A model generated the notes under the pieces. The model was not told the origin of the DNA, did no database searches, and worked only from the letters and a program-made list of their open reading frames with translations. Positions 9,171 to 18,420 of a stretch of DNA of 38,484 nucleotides are shown piece by piece. The first letter of the stretch is position 1; every line of letters begins with the position of its first letter. Both the position numbers and the translations under genes were made by a program. The stretch is from Bacteroidales bacterium (GTDB taxonomy: Bacteria; Bacteroidota; Bacteroidia; Bacteroidales; UBA7960), in assembly GCA_007135645.1 (NCBI GenBank), contig SLIL01000158.1:1-38484 (forward strand), in the 5' to 3' direction.

Positions 9171-10314
9171 AGGCACCTCCTTCCTGTTGTTCGGCTTCTT
9201 CTACTTTCCGGCTAACGCTCAGTATTATTCCAATGGCCAGGCTGGTAAACCACAATGAGGTACCACCCATACTCAACAGGGGTAATGGCTGACCGGTAAC
9301 CGGCAGCAGATCTACAGTAACGGCCATGTTGATCATGGCCTGAAAAACAAGGCTAAAAGTAAGCCCTGCGGCCAGAAATGCCCCAAAAGTACCGGGGCTT
9401 CGATGGGCAATGCGCACCCCTCTGAACAGCAGTATCAGGTAAAGCATCAGCACTACAAAACCACCGATCAATCCGTATTCCTCTATAATGATGGCATAAA
9501 TAAAATCAGAAAAGGCCTGTGGCAGAAAGTTCCTCTGGGATGAATTGCCGGGCATTTTTCCGGTAATGCCTCCAGTTGCAATGGCAATCTTTGCCTGGTC
9601 AGACTGATAGGTATCAGAATTTTCCTTGTCCATGAACCGGTCGATACGGGCTTTCCAGGTATACAACCGTCCTGTTTCGGGTGAATTGAAAAGGATCAGC
9701 AGGAAAATACTGAGAAAGAATACCCCGATGCCACTCATGGCTAGAATATACTTAAGGCTGATACGCCCGATAAACATCAGTACCATGGAGGTGGCGAACA
9801 GAATAACCGCGGTTGAAAGGTTGGCCGGTAAAATTAGTCCACAAACAATGATCACCGGAAGGATGACCGGCAGAAATGCCGATTTGAAATCTTTTATCTG
9901 ATCCTGCTTCTTGGTAAGGACCCTTGCAATATACATTATCAAAGCCAGCTTGGCAAAGTCAGAACTCTGGAAGGTAATATTGATTACAGGCAGGGTAAGC
10001 CAGCGATTGGCCTCGTTGATACTGGTTCCCATAACCAGAGTAAACACAAGCAAAGGGATAGCCAGGAACAACGCCAGTTGCGAAAGCCGCGAGTAATAAG
10101 TATATTTTATTTTGTGGGCCACATACATCAGCAGCAACCCAGACACAAGGATAATAAAATGCTTGATAAGATAATACTCCGTATTTCCGGCCTGGAAACG
10201 ATAGGCAAGGGTGCCGGTTGAGCTGTACACCGCCAGGATGGAGAACAGTGACAAGAATGCCACCACAAACCATATCACCTTGTCTCCCTGTAAACGTGCG
10301 AGTATTGCCTTCAT
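9163..10314 (-). CDS. ftsW: Septal peptidoglycan polymerase FtsW
   Basis: This 383-residue SEDS-family integral membrane protein has about ten hydrophobic segments. In the division complex FtsW polymerises glycan strands from lipid II and works with the transpeptidase FtsI, which is encoded four genes upstream. Family hallmarks are the N-terminal membrane region with LAVYSSTGTLAYR, the central loop with TSINEANRWL, FAKLALIMYIAR, and the conserved end PLPLLSMGGTSLWFTSLAIGI. The gene lies between murD and murG, the standard dcw position. Its last bases carry the murG ribosome-binding site. Confidence 0.96.
   Translation of the reverse strand: MKAILARLQGDKVIWFVVAFLSLFSILAVYSSTGTLAYRFQAGNTEYYLIKHFIILVSGLLLMYVAHKIKYTYYSRLSQLALFLAIPLLVFTLVMGTSINEANRWLTLPVINITFQSSDFAKLALIMYIARVLTKKQDQIKDFKSAFLPVILPVIIVCGLILPANLSTAVILFATSMVLMFIGRISLKYILAMSGIGVFFLSIFLLILFNSPETGRLYTWKARIDRFMDKENSDTYQSDQAKIAIATGGITGKMPGNSSQRNFLPQAFSDFIYAIIIEEYGLIGGFVVLMLYLILLFRGVRIAHRSPGTFGAFLAAGLTFSLVFQAMINMAVTVDLLPVTGQPLPLLSMGGTSLWFTSLAIGIILSVSRKVEEAEQQEGGAYA
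9175..9182 (-). promoter_or_regulatory. Strong Shine-Dalgarno sequence that sets the murG start
   Basis: The minus strand reads AAGGAGGT, fully complementary to the usual 3' end of 16S rRNA, 4 bases before the ATG at 9170. It lies inside the last codons of ftsW. Such strong sites are uncommon in Bacteroidota, where most genes, including the neighbours here, have no clear Shine-Dalgarno sequence. Confidence 0.75.
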
Positions 10315-10352
10315 TAATTTCTGCTTAACTGTATGATAGAATCCTTTAAATG

Positions 10353-11699
10353 TTACAAATCATAAACCTGCTGTTTGAACTGCCTGCCGCGGTCTTCATA
10401 GTTTTCAAAAAGATCAAAACTGGCACAGGCCGGCGACAGCAGCACTGCATCTCCCGGCTTTCCTATAAAATATGCTGCTTTTACGGCATCTTCTGCACTT
10501 TCAGCCTCCAGGATTACCGGCACCAGAAGCTCAAACGTATTCATGATACGGCTGTTGTCCTTACCAAGGCACACAATGGCTTTTACTTTTTCTTTTACCA
10601 GTGGGATCAATGGCTCGTAGTCATTGCCCTTGTCAATACCCCCTGCAATCCAGATCAGCGGCTTTTTGATGCTTTCAAGGGCATACCAGGTAGAGTTGAC
10701 ATTGGTAGCCTTTGAATCATTGATAAACTCAATTCCTCTCACCATGGCAACATGCTCGAGCCGGTGCTCAATATTCTCAAATTCCGAAAGGCTCTGCTTG
10801 ATCACCTCTTTTCTGATATCCACAAGCCTGGCTGCAATCCCTGAAGCCATGGAATTATAAACATTGTGCTTACCTGTTAAAGACAAATCTTTGATTTCCA
10901 TTTCTATTGTGTCCGCGTTAATATTGATAATAAAAGTTGAATCATTTTTTATGTATGCTCCGCAATGGGAGTCATTTTTACCTGTAAAAGGGATCAGTCG
11001 TGCTCCGATCTTGTTTTTTTCAAGATAACTGCTGATCACCGGATCATCCCTGAAATAAACAAAGGCATCCCGGGGCGTCTGGTTTCGGGCAATGCGAAAC
11101 TTGGATTCTACATAATCCTCAAACCGGTTATTGTAGCGATCCAGGTGATCCGGGGTGATGTTTAACAAAACAGCCACATCGGCTTTGAAGTCAAACATCC
11201 CGTCCAGTTGAAAGCTTGAGATCTCCAGCACATAGTAATCAAAGTCGTTTTCGGCCACCTGCCATGCAAAACTTTTTCCCACGTTTCCTGCCAACCCCAC
11301 ATTGAATCCTGCACTCTTCAGGATATGATAGGTAAGCAGGGTGGTAGTGGTTTTGCCGTTGCTTCCCGTGATGCAAATCTTCCTTGCATTGGTATAGCGG
11401 GCTGCAAATTCAATCTCCGAGACAACGGCAATTCTTCTGCCCAGAGCTTTCTGCACAATGGCTACCCTTTCGGGGATGCCAGGGCTTTTGATGATCTGGC
11501 CTGCATTGAGAATAAGCTCTTCGCTGTGCTTTCCCTCTTCCCAGGTTATTTCATGATCTGAAAGAACGTTTTTGTATTTCTGGTTGATCTGTCCGGCATC
11601 AGAAACAAAAGCCTTCAACCCTTTTTTCTTTGCCAGCATTGCTGCACCCACCCCACTTTCGCCTGCACCCAGTATAGCAATATCATATCTGACAGACAT
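10353..11699 (-). CDS. murD: UDP-N-acetylmuramoyl-L-alanine--D-glutamate ligase MurD
   Basis: MurD adds D-glutamate to UDP-MurNAc-L-Ala in the cytoplasm, using ATP. The protein has 448 residues. The N-terminal domain starts with the nucleotide-binding motif ILGAGESGVGAA (residues 9-20), and GIPE follows in the UDP-binding region. The ATP loop GSNGKTT is at 112-118. The central domain has NITPDHLDRY, and the C-terminal domain has NDSKATN, WIAGGIDKG and LLSPACASFDLFENYEDRG, which are clear MurD signatures. It starts 6 bases after mraY. Confidence 0.98.
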   Translation of the reverse strand: MSVRYDIAILGAGESGVGAAMLAKKKGLKAFVSDAGQINQKYKNVLSDHEITWEEGKHSEELILNAGQIIKSPGIPERVAIVQKALGRRIAVVSEIEFAARYTNARKICITGSNGKTTTTLLTYHILKSAGFNVGLAGNVGKSFAWQVAENDFDYYVLEISSFQLDGMFDFKADVAVLLNITPDHLDRYNNRFEDYVESKFRIARNQTPRDAFVYFRDDPVISSYLEKNKIGARLIPFTGKNDSHCGAYIKNDSTFIININADTIEMEIKDLSLTGKHNVYNSMASGIAARLVDIRKEVIKQSLSEFENIEHRLEHVAMVRGIEFINDSKATNVNSTWYALESIKKPLIWIAGGIDKGNDYEPLIPLVKEKVKAIVCLGKDNSRIMNTFELLVPVILEAESAEDAVKAAYFIGKPGDAVLLSPACASFDLFENYEDRGRQFKQQVYDL

Positions 11700-11705
11700 C
11701 TCTTT

Positions 11706-12962
11706 TTATCTTACTTTCAGGGTAATGATAGAAATTACCGCAAGCAGGATCCCCACGATGAGGAACCGCTGTACAATCTTCGCTTCATGGTATCCAAGCA
11801 TCTGGTAGTGATGATGCAGGGGAGCCATTTTAAAGATCCTCCTTCCTTCGCCAAACCTCATCCGTGTAAACTTGAACCATCCTACCTGCAACATTACCGA
11901 AACACTCTCAACCAGGAATATCCCGCACATTATGGGAATAAGAAGCTCTTTACGAATACTTATGGCAAAAACGGCAATAATCCCTCCCAGTGCCAGACTG
12001 CCGGTATCGCCCATAAACACCTGTGCCGGGTAGGAATTGTACCACATAAAGCCAATACATGCCCCCACGAAAGCCGCGATAAACACTACCATTTCTCCAG
12101 TGTTGGGGATATACATAATGTTGAGATAGTCAGAAAAGATCACGTTGCCCGATACATAGGCCAGCACACCCAGCGCCACACCAATGATTGCCGAGGTGCC
12201 TGTTGCCAGGCCATCCAGGCCATCGGTCATGTTGGCCCCGTTGGATACCGCCGTAATGATCAGGATTACGATAGGGATAAATATCAGGTAGGTCCACCGT
12301 TCGTATCCATTGCCCATCCAGCTGATCAGAACAGAATAGTCAAATTCATTATCTTTAAAAAATGGAATTGTTGTTTTGGTAGATTTTACTGTCTCTTTTA
12401 TGGATGCATCCCTTTCGCGCATCATGCCATCAAGCTCAAGCAACTCCGTGCTGGTTACAAACTGAAAATCGGGTACCACTGTTTCCCTGATCACTACTGA
12501 ATCATTGAAATACAAAATACTCCCTACGATGATCCCAAGACCGATCTGCCCAAGGATCTTAAACTTTCCATGCAATCCCTTCTTATCTTTCCGGAACACT
12601 TTGATGTAATCATCAAGAAAACCGATGGCGCCAAGCCACAAGGTTGAAAACAGGAGTAACAGCACATATACATTTTTCAGGTTGGCAAACAGAACACCGG
12701 GAATAACGATGGATGCAATAATAATGATCCCTCCCATGGTTGGGGTTCCCTGTTTCTGCATCTGACCTTCGAGGCCAAGGTTGCGAATGGTTTCTCCCAC
12801 CTGCTTTTTCTGAAGATACCCGATGATCCTCTTGCCAAAGATCATGGAGATAAAAAGCGATAAGATCATGGCCATACCGGCCCTGAAAGAGATGTACTGA
12901 AACAACCCTGTTCCGGGAATATCAAACGCTTGATCGAGATATGCAAAAATATGATACAGCAT
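11706..12962 (-). CDS. mraY: Phospho-MurNAc-pentapeptide transferase MraY
   Basis: MraY is an integral membrane enzyme that moves phospho-MurNAc-pentapeptide from UDP to undecaprenyl phosphate to form lipid I. Conserved parts are GTPTMGG at about residues 72-78, the Asp pair in GFLDDYIKV (117-118), [24 protein letters not shown] and the end [18 protein letters not shown]. At 418 residues it is about 55 longer than E. coli MraY (360). The extra length is mostly a hydrophilic segment at about residues 152-205 (with [20 protein letters not shown]), which seems to be a Bacteroidota feature and should lie outside the catalytic core. The gene starts 15 bases after murE. Confidence 0.98.
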   Translation of the reverse strand: MLYHIFAYLDQAFDIPGTGLFQYISFRAGMAMILSLFISMIFGKRIIGYLQKKQVGETIRNLGLEGQMQKQGTPTMGGIIIIASIVIPGVLFANLKNVYVLLLLFSTLWLGAIGFLDDYIKVFRKDKKGLHGKFKILGQIGLGIIVGSILYFNDSVVIRETVVPDFQFVTSTELLELDGMMRERDASIKETVKSTKTTIPFFKDNEFDYSVLISWMGNGYERWTYLIFIPIVILIITAVSNGANMTDGLDGLATGTSAIIGVALGVLAYVSGNVIFSDYLNIMYIPNTGEMVVFIAAFVGACIGFMWYNSYPAQVFMGDTGSLALGGIIAVFAISIRKELLIPIMCGIFLVESVSVMLQVGWFKFTRMRFGEGRRIFKMAPLHHHYQMLGYHEAKIVQRFLIVGILLAVISIITLKVR

Positions 12963-12977
12963 GTTTTTATATTTTTA

Positions 12978-14429
12978 TCAGGCCAGGGCCTCTTTAAGTT
13001 CAAGTTTATCATCAAAGGAATATCTTACCCCTTTTATCTCCTGGTACTTCTCGTGGCCTTTACCGGCCACAAGTATCAGGTCTCCTTCTCCTGCAAGGGC
13101 TGCTGCTGTTTTAATGGCCTCTTTCCTGTTTTCAATCACCAGGGTTTTTTTTGCAGCGGTAAACTCAATCCCCTTTTTCATATCCTCGATAATTGCGCCA
13201 GGCTCCTCAAACCGCGGGTTGTCGCTGGTAAGGATCACTGTATCGCTGTAATTGGCCGCAATGGCTGCCATGGCAGGACGTTTTTCTGCATCGCGGTTAC
13301 CGCCACACCCCACCACCGTGATCACCTTCTCCTTGCCTGTTCGCAGGCCCGAAATGGTTTTCAGTACATTTTCCAGGGCATCGGGCGTGTGGGCATAATC
13401 CACAATTCCCGTTACATTATGATCATTGATAAAATAGTCAAAACGCCCTTCAACCGGTGCCAGATGGCTTACGGCTGTAAGTGCCTCATCGGCTTCCAGA
13501 CCCAGCAAACGGCTGCATGCGTAAATAGCCATCAGATTGCTTGCATTGAACTCGCCCACCAGTCTGCAAAAAACTTCCCGCCCCTCAATCTGCATCACCA
13601 GGCCGCTAAGCAGGTTCTCTGTAACCTTTCCTTTGTAATCAGCCATGTTTTTTAATCCGTAGGAATATTTTCTGGCTACCGTATTCTGAAGCATTACAGC
13701 ACCATTCTTATCATCGCTGTTGGTAAGGGCAAATGCCTTTTTACCAAGGGTATCAAAAAATGCTTTTTTTGTATTGAGATACTCCCTGAACGTTTTGTGA
13801 TAGTCAAGATGATCGTGGGTAAGGTTGGTGAAGATCCCTCCGTAAAAACGAACACCCTCCACTCTTTTCTGGTGGATGGCATGCGAACTCACCTCCATGA
13901 AACAGTACTCACATCCTTTTTCAAGCATGGAGGCAAAAAGCCGGTTGAGCTCAATAGAATCAGGCGTAGTATAGGCTGCCGGAATCACCTCATCATCTGT
14001 TTTATTCAAAATGGTAGATATGAGACCACATTTATACCCTGCATTCATAAACAACTGATAGAGTAATGTCGCAATGGTTGTTTTGCCATTGGTACCTGTA
14101 ACACCTATTACTTTTAACCGCTCAGAAGGATTATCGTAAAAATTGGCCGCAATTTGTGCCATGGCAATAGCCGTATCGGCAACTTTTACATAGGTTACCC
14201 CATCCTGCTTCTGATCAGGGATATTGTTGCAGACAACTGCCACAGCTCCTGCTTCTGCTGCAACAGGGATGAAGGTATGACCATCGCTGGTGAGTCCTTT
14301 CAAAGCAACAAACAAGGATCCCTTGCTCACTTTTCGTGAGTCGTGAATAATGTCTTTTACCTCAATAACAGTTGAACCGCTTATCTCCTGCAGTTCACAC
14401 TTATATAATATGTCGGTTAACAGTTTCAA
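12978..14429 (-). CDS. murE: UDP-MurNAc-tripeptide synthetase MurE (meso-diaminopimelate type)
   Basis: MurE adds the third amino acid of the stem peptide to UDP-MurNAc-L-Ala-D-Glu. The 483-residue protein has HDSRKVSKGSLFVALKG in the N-terminal domain, the ATP loop GTNGKTT at 112-118, and EVSSHAIHQKRVEGV and NLTHDHLDYH in the central domain. The DNPR motif near residue 404 (TSDNPRFEEP) marks enzymes that add meso-diaminopimelate, so the peptidoglycan is predicted to be the DAP type. The gene starts 16 bases after ftsI. No murF or ddl gene is in the window; the later precursor steps must be encoded elsewhere. Confidence 0.98.
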   Translation of the reverse strand: MKLLTDILYKCELQEISGSTVIEVKDIIHDSRKVSKGSLFVALKGLTSDGHTFIPVAAEAGAVAVVCNNIPDQKQDGVTYVKVADTAIAMAQIAANFYDNPSERLKVIGVTGTNGKTTIATLLYQLFMNAGYKCGLISTILNKTDDEVIPAAYTTPDSIELNRLFASMLEKGCEYCFMEVSSHAIHQKRVEGVRFYGGIFTNLTHDHLDYHKTFREYLNTKKAFFDTLGKKAFALTNSDDKNGAVMLQNTVARKYSYGLKNMADYKGKVTENLLSGLVMQIEGREVFCRLVGEFNASNLMAIYACSRLLGLEADEALTAVSHLAPVEGRFDYFINDHNVTGIVDYAHTPDALENVLKTISGLRTGKEKVITVVGCGGNRDAEKRPAMAAIAANYSDTVILTSDNPRFEEPGAIIEDMKKGIEFTAAKKTLVIENRKEAIKTAAALAGEGDLILVAGKGHEKYQEIKGVRYSFDDKLELKEALA

Positions 14430-14445
14430 GATTCTGTTGTAGATT

Positions 14446-16557
14446 TTAAGATAACTGAATTACAATAACATTGCCCGGCACTATACGTGTACCCGGCCTT
14501 ATACTCTGTGATCTTACCATGCCTCTGCCAGTAAATCTGACCCTCAACCCTGAATTCTCAAGAAGGTACAAGGCGTCTCTCAGCCCCATTCCCACCACGT
14601 CAGGAACCAGGTTGGGAATCATTTCACGGTCGGCAATCCTGATGGTATCACCAGTTAGAGCCCTTGCATTCACCCAGTCTGTCTGTTGCTCACCTTCCCA
14701 ATGGATACGGCGGTTAAACACGGAGTAAATATTTTTTAATTCGCTCATCTGGCCGGCCATTCTGTCGGGCAGTGAAGCCATAACCGGAGCTTCCAGGTAA
14801 TTATCATTGACATTGAGTTGAGTGGCGTAGATCTTATCGGCTATCTCCCTGAAAACGGGTGCCGCCACCTGGCTTCCGGTAAATACCCACCCTTTAGGGT
14901 CGTGCACCACTACAATCATGGAATACACGGGATTATCGGCCGGGAAATACCCTGCAAAAGAAGCCCTGTACCTTACCCGGTCTCCAGAACGGTATCCTCC
15001 GGTAGGGTTGGCTACCAGGGCGGTACCGGTTTTTCCTGCGATTTTGTATACCGGAGTATGGATGCGTGATGCCGTGCCGGTATCCACCACCATTTCGAGC
15101 ATTTTTTTCACCTGCTCCAGGGTAGACTGCGAGCAAATGGAGCGTTTCAGCACCTTCGGTTCAAATCGCTCAATAGTGCGCCCTGTTTGCCTGATCTCCT
15201 CCACAAACATGGGTTTCATCATCCGGCCATTGTTGGCAACGGCGTTGTACAATGTAAGTAACTGCAGAGGAGTAACCGAAACATTGTATCCAATAGACAT
15301 GGATGGTAGCGTTACCCCTGACCAGGCCGATGATTCGGGCTCGGGGATAAATGGTCTGCCTTCGCCCCTGATCTCAATACCCAGCGTCTGGTCCAGCCTC
15401 ATATTTTTAAGATGCTGCACAAAGCGTTGCGGGTTGCGGCGATAGGTATCATGCACCAGCATCGCGGTACCCACATTGGAAGAAAGGGCAAATACCTCTG
15501 CAACGCTAATGGTTCCGAACCCCCCTTCGCGGGCATCGCGCATAACCCTGTCAGCAAAGGTTACCCTGCCATCTCCAGTATGCACAAGCTCATCGGGGGT
15601 CACTGCTCCGTCTTCCAGCAGGGCAATCATGCTGGCAAGTTTAAAGGTTGAACCAGGCTCGGCACTCTCGCCAATGGCATAATTGAAGGTTTCTTCATAC
15701 CTGCCATGCTGATTACGGGTAAGATTGCTGATGGCTTTCACCTTGCCGGTGGCAACCTCCATAACCACTGCTGTACCATGCTGTGCCTGTGATCGTTCCA
15801 GTTGCTTCTTCAGGGCACTTTCCACGATATCCTGCATATGGATATTCAGGGTGGTGATAACATCCTTTCCGTTTTGGGTCCTGATCTCATTTTCATCATT
15901 TACGGGCATCCAGTTGCCACCACTGATTCGCTGCATGAGCCGCTTGCCCTGTACTCCTTCAAGGTACTCCCTGTAGGCTCCTTCAAGTCCCACGTACACC
16001 CCTTCGCGCTCATAGCCAATGGTGCGTGCAGCAAGGCTCTGGAAAGGTGTTTCGCGCCGGTTGCGCTCCACCACCACCAAACCGCCCCTGAACCGGCCCA
16101 GCCGGAATATGGGGAACTCCCTCAGTTCAACCAGCTGATGATACGATACATTTCGTTTTACCAGAAAGTACCTCTCCTGATTGCGCCGGGCCTGCGTAAG
16201 CATGCGACGATAGTCGGCCTGCGACCGATCGCGGAATAAACGCGAGAGCATGAGTGAGAGAGAGTCGATGCCCTGGTTGAATACCTGATCCGAGACCACA
16301 CTTCTGTGCATATCCATCCTGACCTCATAAACCGGCACACTGGTGGCCAGCAAGCGCCCATCATCAGCCAGGATATCACCCCTTACCGCATCAATGCTTA
16401 CATATCGCATAGTACTGCTGCGGGCGAGCTCTTTCCATTGCTCCCCCTCAACAAACTGAATGTAGGCCACACGCACGAGGATAATAATCCCAAAGGTTAC
16501 TGTAAGAAAGTAAACCAGGTAAATTCTCCACAATATGTCGCTTTTCTTATTGGTCAT
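14446..16557 (-). CDS. ftsI: Septal penicillin-binding protein FtsI (PBP3-like) with C-terminal PASTA domain
   Basis: FtsI is a class B penicillin-binding protein, the transpeptidase that cross-links septal peptidoglycan with FtsW. The 703-residue protein has one N-terminal membrane segment (about residues 12-30), a dimerisation/pedestal domain and a transpeptidase domain. The active-site motifs are STFK near residue 302 (catalytic Ser), SSN near 358 and KTG near 510. Residues from about 648 to the end (NLVPDVVGMGLRDALYLL and onward) form a PASTA domain, which is absent from E. coli FtsI. It lies 36 bases after ftsL. Confidence 0.96.
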   Translation of the reverse strand: MTNKKSDILWRIYLVYFLTVTFGIIILVRVAYIQFVEGEQWKELARSSTMRYVSIDAVRGDILADDGRLLATSVPVYEVRMDMHRSVVSDQVFNQGIDSLSLMLSRLFRDRSQADYRRMLTQARRNQERYFLVKRNVSYHQLVELREFPIFRLGRFRGGLVVVERNRRETPFQSLAARTIGYEREGVYVGLEGAYREYLEGVQGKRLMQRISGGNWMPVNDENEIRTQNGKDVITTLNIHMQDIVESALKKQLERSQAQHGTAVVMEVATGKVKAISNLTRNQHGRYEETFNYAIGESAEPGSTFKLASMIALLEDGAVTPDELVHTGDGRVTFADRVMRDAREGGFGTISVAEVFALSSNVGTAMLVHDTYRRNPQRFVQHLKNMRLDQTLGIEIRGEGRPFIPEPESSAWSGVTLPSMSIGYNVSVTPLQLLTLYNAVANNGRMMKPMFVEEIRQTGRTIERFEPKVLKRSICSQSTLEQVKKMLEMVVDTGTASRIHTPVYKIAGKTGTALVANPTGGYRSGDRVRYRASFAGYFPADNPVYSMIVVVHDPKGWVFTGSQVAAPVFREIADKIYATQLNVNDNYLEAPVMASLPDRMAGQMSELKNIYSVFNRRIHWEGEQQTDWVNARALTGDTIRIADREMIPNLVPDVVGMGLRDALYLLENSGLRVRFTGRGMVRSQSIRPGTRIVPGNVIVIQLS

Positions 16558-16594
16558 TGAAGGTTATTATCCTTAAGCTTGTTTCATCAATTAA

Positions 16595-17008
16595 TTAATG
16601 TCGTCCTCTGAATATCCTGAGCAGAAAGCTTCTTTGCCTTTTTTCTTCCTGCACGATACGCGGAGGCACAGTTGATTCAATATATCCTTTGCTGGCCAGC
16701 CTGCGGGCTATCTCCGACTGATTGCTTAAATGCATCAGCTCAGCCTTGTTGGAAATATAAATAATACGCAGCTCCGTTACTTCATTTCGCATCGCTTCAA
16801 TCTGCCTTACCTTTTTCTCTGCATAATAGGTGTTGGCAATGAGCAATACCGAAAGAAAGGTCAGGAAAATAACAAAGGGAAACAGTCCGGGCGATTTCTC
16901 AAAGGTGAGATAACTTCCGTTGAGCATGGACTGGAAAACACTGTTTCCTTTGCTCTCCTTATTGGAAGAAGGCTCCTTAACAGGTTCTTTATATGTGTTT
17001 TCGGCCAT
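16595..17008 (-). CDS. ftsL: FtsL-like bitopic division protein
   Basis: This is a small protein of 137 residues. A hydrophilic N-terminal ~47 residues is followed by one membrane segment (about 48-65, FVIFLTFLSVLLIANTYY). A coiled-coil-like helix comes next (KKVRQIEAMRNEVTELRIIY), and then a tail with IARRLASKGYIESTVPPRI. This topology, and the position between rsmH and ftsI two bases after the rsmH stop, identify the FtsL counterpart of Bacteroidota. FtsL pairs with FtsB and FtsQ and activates FtsWI. Sequence similarity to proteobacterial FtsL is very weak, so the assignment rests on topology and synteny. Confidence 0.88.
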   Translation of the reverse strand: MAENTYKEPVKEPSSNKESKGNSVFQSMLNGSYLTFEKSPGLFPFVIFLTFLSVLLIANTYYAEKKVRQIEAMRNEVTELRIIYISNKAELMHLSNQSEIARRLASKGYIESTVPPRIVQEEKRQRSFLLRIFRGRH

Positions 17009-17010
17009 AA

Positions 17011-17907
17011 TCAGTTTATTTTTTCTGCAATTCTTAGTTTCGCACTCCTGGATCTTGGATTCCGTTCCTGCTCTTCTTCATCCGGTACAATCAGTTTCCC
17101 AACTGGTTTTACCGGAGATAATACATTCCCGAAAAAGTCTTTTTCCACTTCACCAAGAAAATTACCTGATCTCATAAAGTTTTTCACCAACCGGTCCTCA
17201 AGGGAATGGTAAGAGATCACTACCAGTCTCCCTCCGGGCTTCAATACCTCGAGGCTATTTTCCAGAAGCTCTTTGAGCGATTCCAGCTCATTGTTTACCT
17301 CAATCCTGAGGGCCTGAAAAACCTGCGCAAAGAACTTATTTTCCTTACCCCTCGCGGCAAACTTTTGCAGCACATTTTTTAATTCGCCGGTTGTGGTCAG
17401 AGGTACGTTTTTTCTCTGAAAAACAATCTCTGATGCAATCCGCCGTGCACTTTTCAACTCGCCATACAACCGGAAGACTTCGGTAAGCTTTTCCTGGTCA
17501 TACTCATTGAGTACCCTCTCTGCCGTGAGGTCATTCTTTTTATCCATCCGCATATCCAGCGGACCATCAAAGCGTGTGGAAAAACCTCTTTCGGCCTGAT
17601 CGATCTGCCAGGATGAGATCCCCAGATCAGCAAGGATCCCGTCAACAGGTATTACCTTGTACAACTTCAGGAAGTTTTTGATGTACCTGAAGTTTTCATT
17701 GATAAAGATCAGGCTATCAGATTTGGGCAGATTCTTCCGTACATCAGGATCCTGATCAAATGCTATCAACTGGCCGGATCCTAACTTTTCGAGAATTTTT
17801 GCAGAATGACCCCCTCCACCATAAGTTACGTCAACATATACACCATCGGGGTTTATTTCCAGACCATCAATGCATTCATTCAGCAATACCGGTACATGAT
17901 AAGTCAT
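17011..17907 (-). CDS. rsmH: 16S rRNA (cytosine1402-N4)-methyltransferase RsmH
   Basis: RsmH (MraW) is a SAM-dependent methyltransferase that modifies C1402 in the decoding centre of 16S rRNA. The 298-residue protein has the N-terminal HVPVLLNECIDGL, the SAM loop VTYGGGGHS at residues 27-35, DGILADLGISSWQID, the RFDGPLDMRMD motif and the C-terminal VISYHSLEDRLVKNFMR. All are diagnostic of the family. The start codon overlaps the mraZ stop (4-base ATGA junction), so the pair is translationally coupled as in most bacteria. Confidence 0.98.
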   Translation of the reverse strand: MTYHVPVLLNECIDGLEINPDGVYVDVTYGGGGHSAKILEKLGSGQLIAFDQDPDVRKNLPKSDSLIFINENFRYIKNFLKLYKVIPVDGILADLGISSWQIDQAERGFSTRFDGPLDMRMDKKNDLTAERVLNEYDQEKLTEVFRLYGELKSARRIASEIVFQRKNVPLTTTGELKNVLQKFAARGKENKFFAQVFQALRIEVNNELESLKELLENSLEVLKPGGRLVVISYHSLEDRLVKNFMRSGNFLGEVEKDFFGNVLSPVKPVGKLIVPDEEEQERNPRSRSAKLRIAEKIN

Positions 17908-18377
17908 GGTGTTTCCGGTTTTTCATTGATCCGCCCCATCACTTCCTCTGCAAGATCAGAAAATGCTTCTGGTTCTGCATCGGCGTCAAGGGCACTTTCA
18001 TACAATTCTTTCGACCAGATCTCTATCCGGTTGGCAAAGGCAAACAGTACCAGCTCTTTGTCAATAGCTGCGTAGTCAAGGAGCGTTTTGGGCAATAGCA
18101 AACGGTTGGCCGAGTCGCAAACAAGCTCCGAGGCCCCCCGGTAAAAATATCTTACAAATTCACGGTTTTTCTTGCTGTACAGGTTCAGTGAATTGATCTC
18201 CCGTGTGATTTTTTGCCATTCACTATCGGGATAAAGGGTAAGATTTTTTTCAAACCCACGATTGATGACAAACCGGTCCCTGTCAGCTTCCTGAAGCTGC
18301 TTCTTGAGCCCGGCCGGTAACATAAACCGGCCTTTAGCGTCAATCTTGCATATATATTCGCCAAAGAGGTTTGCCAT
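17904..18377 (-). CDS. mraZ: Transcriptional regulator MraZ
   Basis: MraZ has 157 residues in two AbrB/SpoVT-like DNA-binding repeats. The first starts with GEYICKIDAKGRFMLPAGLK; the second has ASELVCDSANRLLLPKTLLD. Family knowledge: MraZ forms a ring-shaped oligomer, binds short direct repeats in front of its own gene and controls the dcw operon. Here three 10-bp direct repeats lie 44-73 bases before the start codon and fit that role. It is the first gene of the cluster. The start is well placed after a leader containing an inverted repeat. Confidence 0.97.
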   Translation of the reverse strand: MANLFGEYICKIDAKGRFMLPAGLKKQLQEADRDRFVINRGFEKNLTLYPDSEWQKITREINSLNLYSKKNREFVRYFYRGASELVCDSANRLLLPKTLLDYAAIDKELVLFAFANRIEIWSKELYESALDADAEPEAFSDLAEEVMGRINEKPETP

Positions 18378-18383
18378 TTCGAC

Positions 18384-18409
18384 TTACACTGTACAGTTTG
18401 AAAGTGTAA
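18384..18409 (-). promoter_or_regulatory. Inverted repeat in the mraZ leader
   Basis: The arms TTACACT and AGTGTAA pair over 7 bases with a 12-base spacer, and a perfect 10-base palindrome ACTGTACAGT (18388-18397) overlaps one arm. The dyad ends 6 bases before the mraZ ATG, so it could form an mRNA hairpin over the initiation region or be a protein-binding site. On the opposite strand, AAAGTGT at 18401-18407 also resembles a MraZ half-box. Confidence 0.4.
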
Positions 18410-18420
18410 ATATAAAGCAT

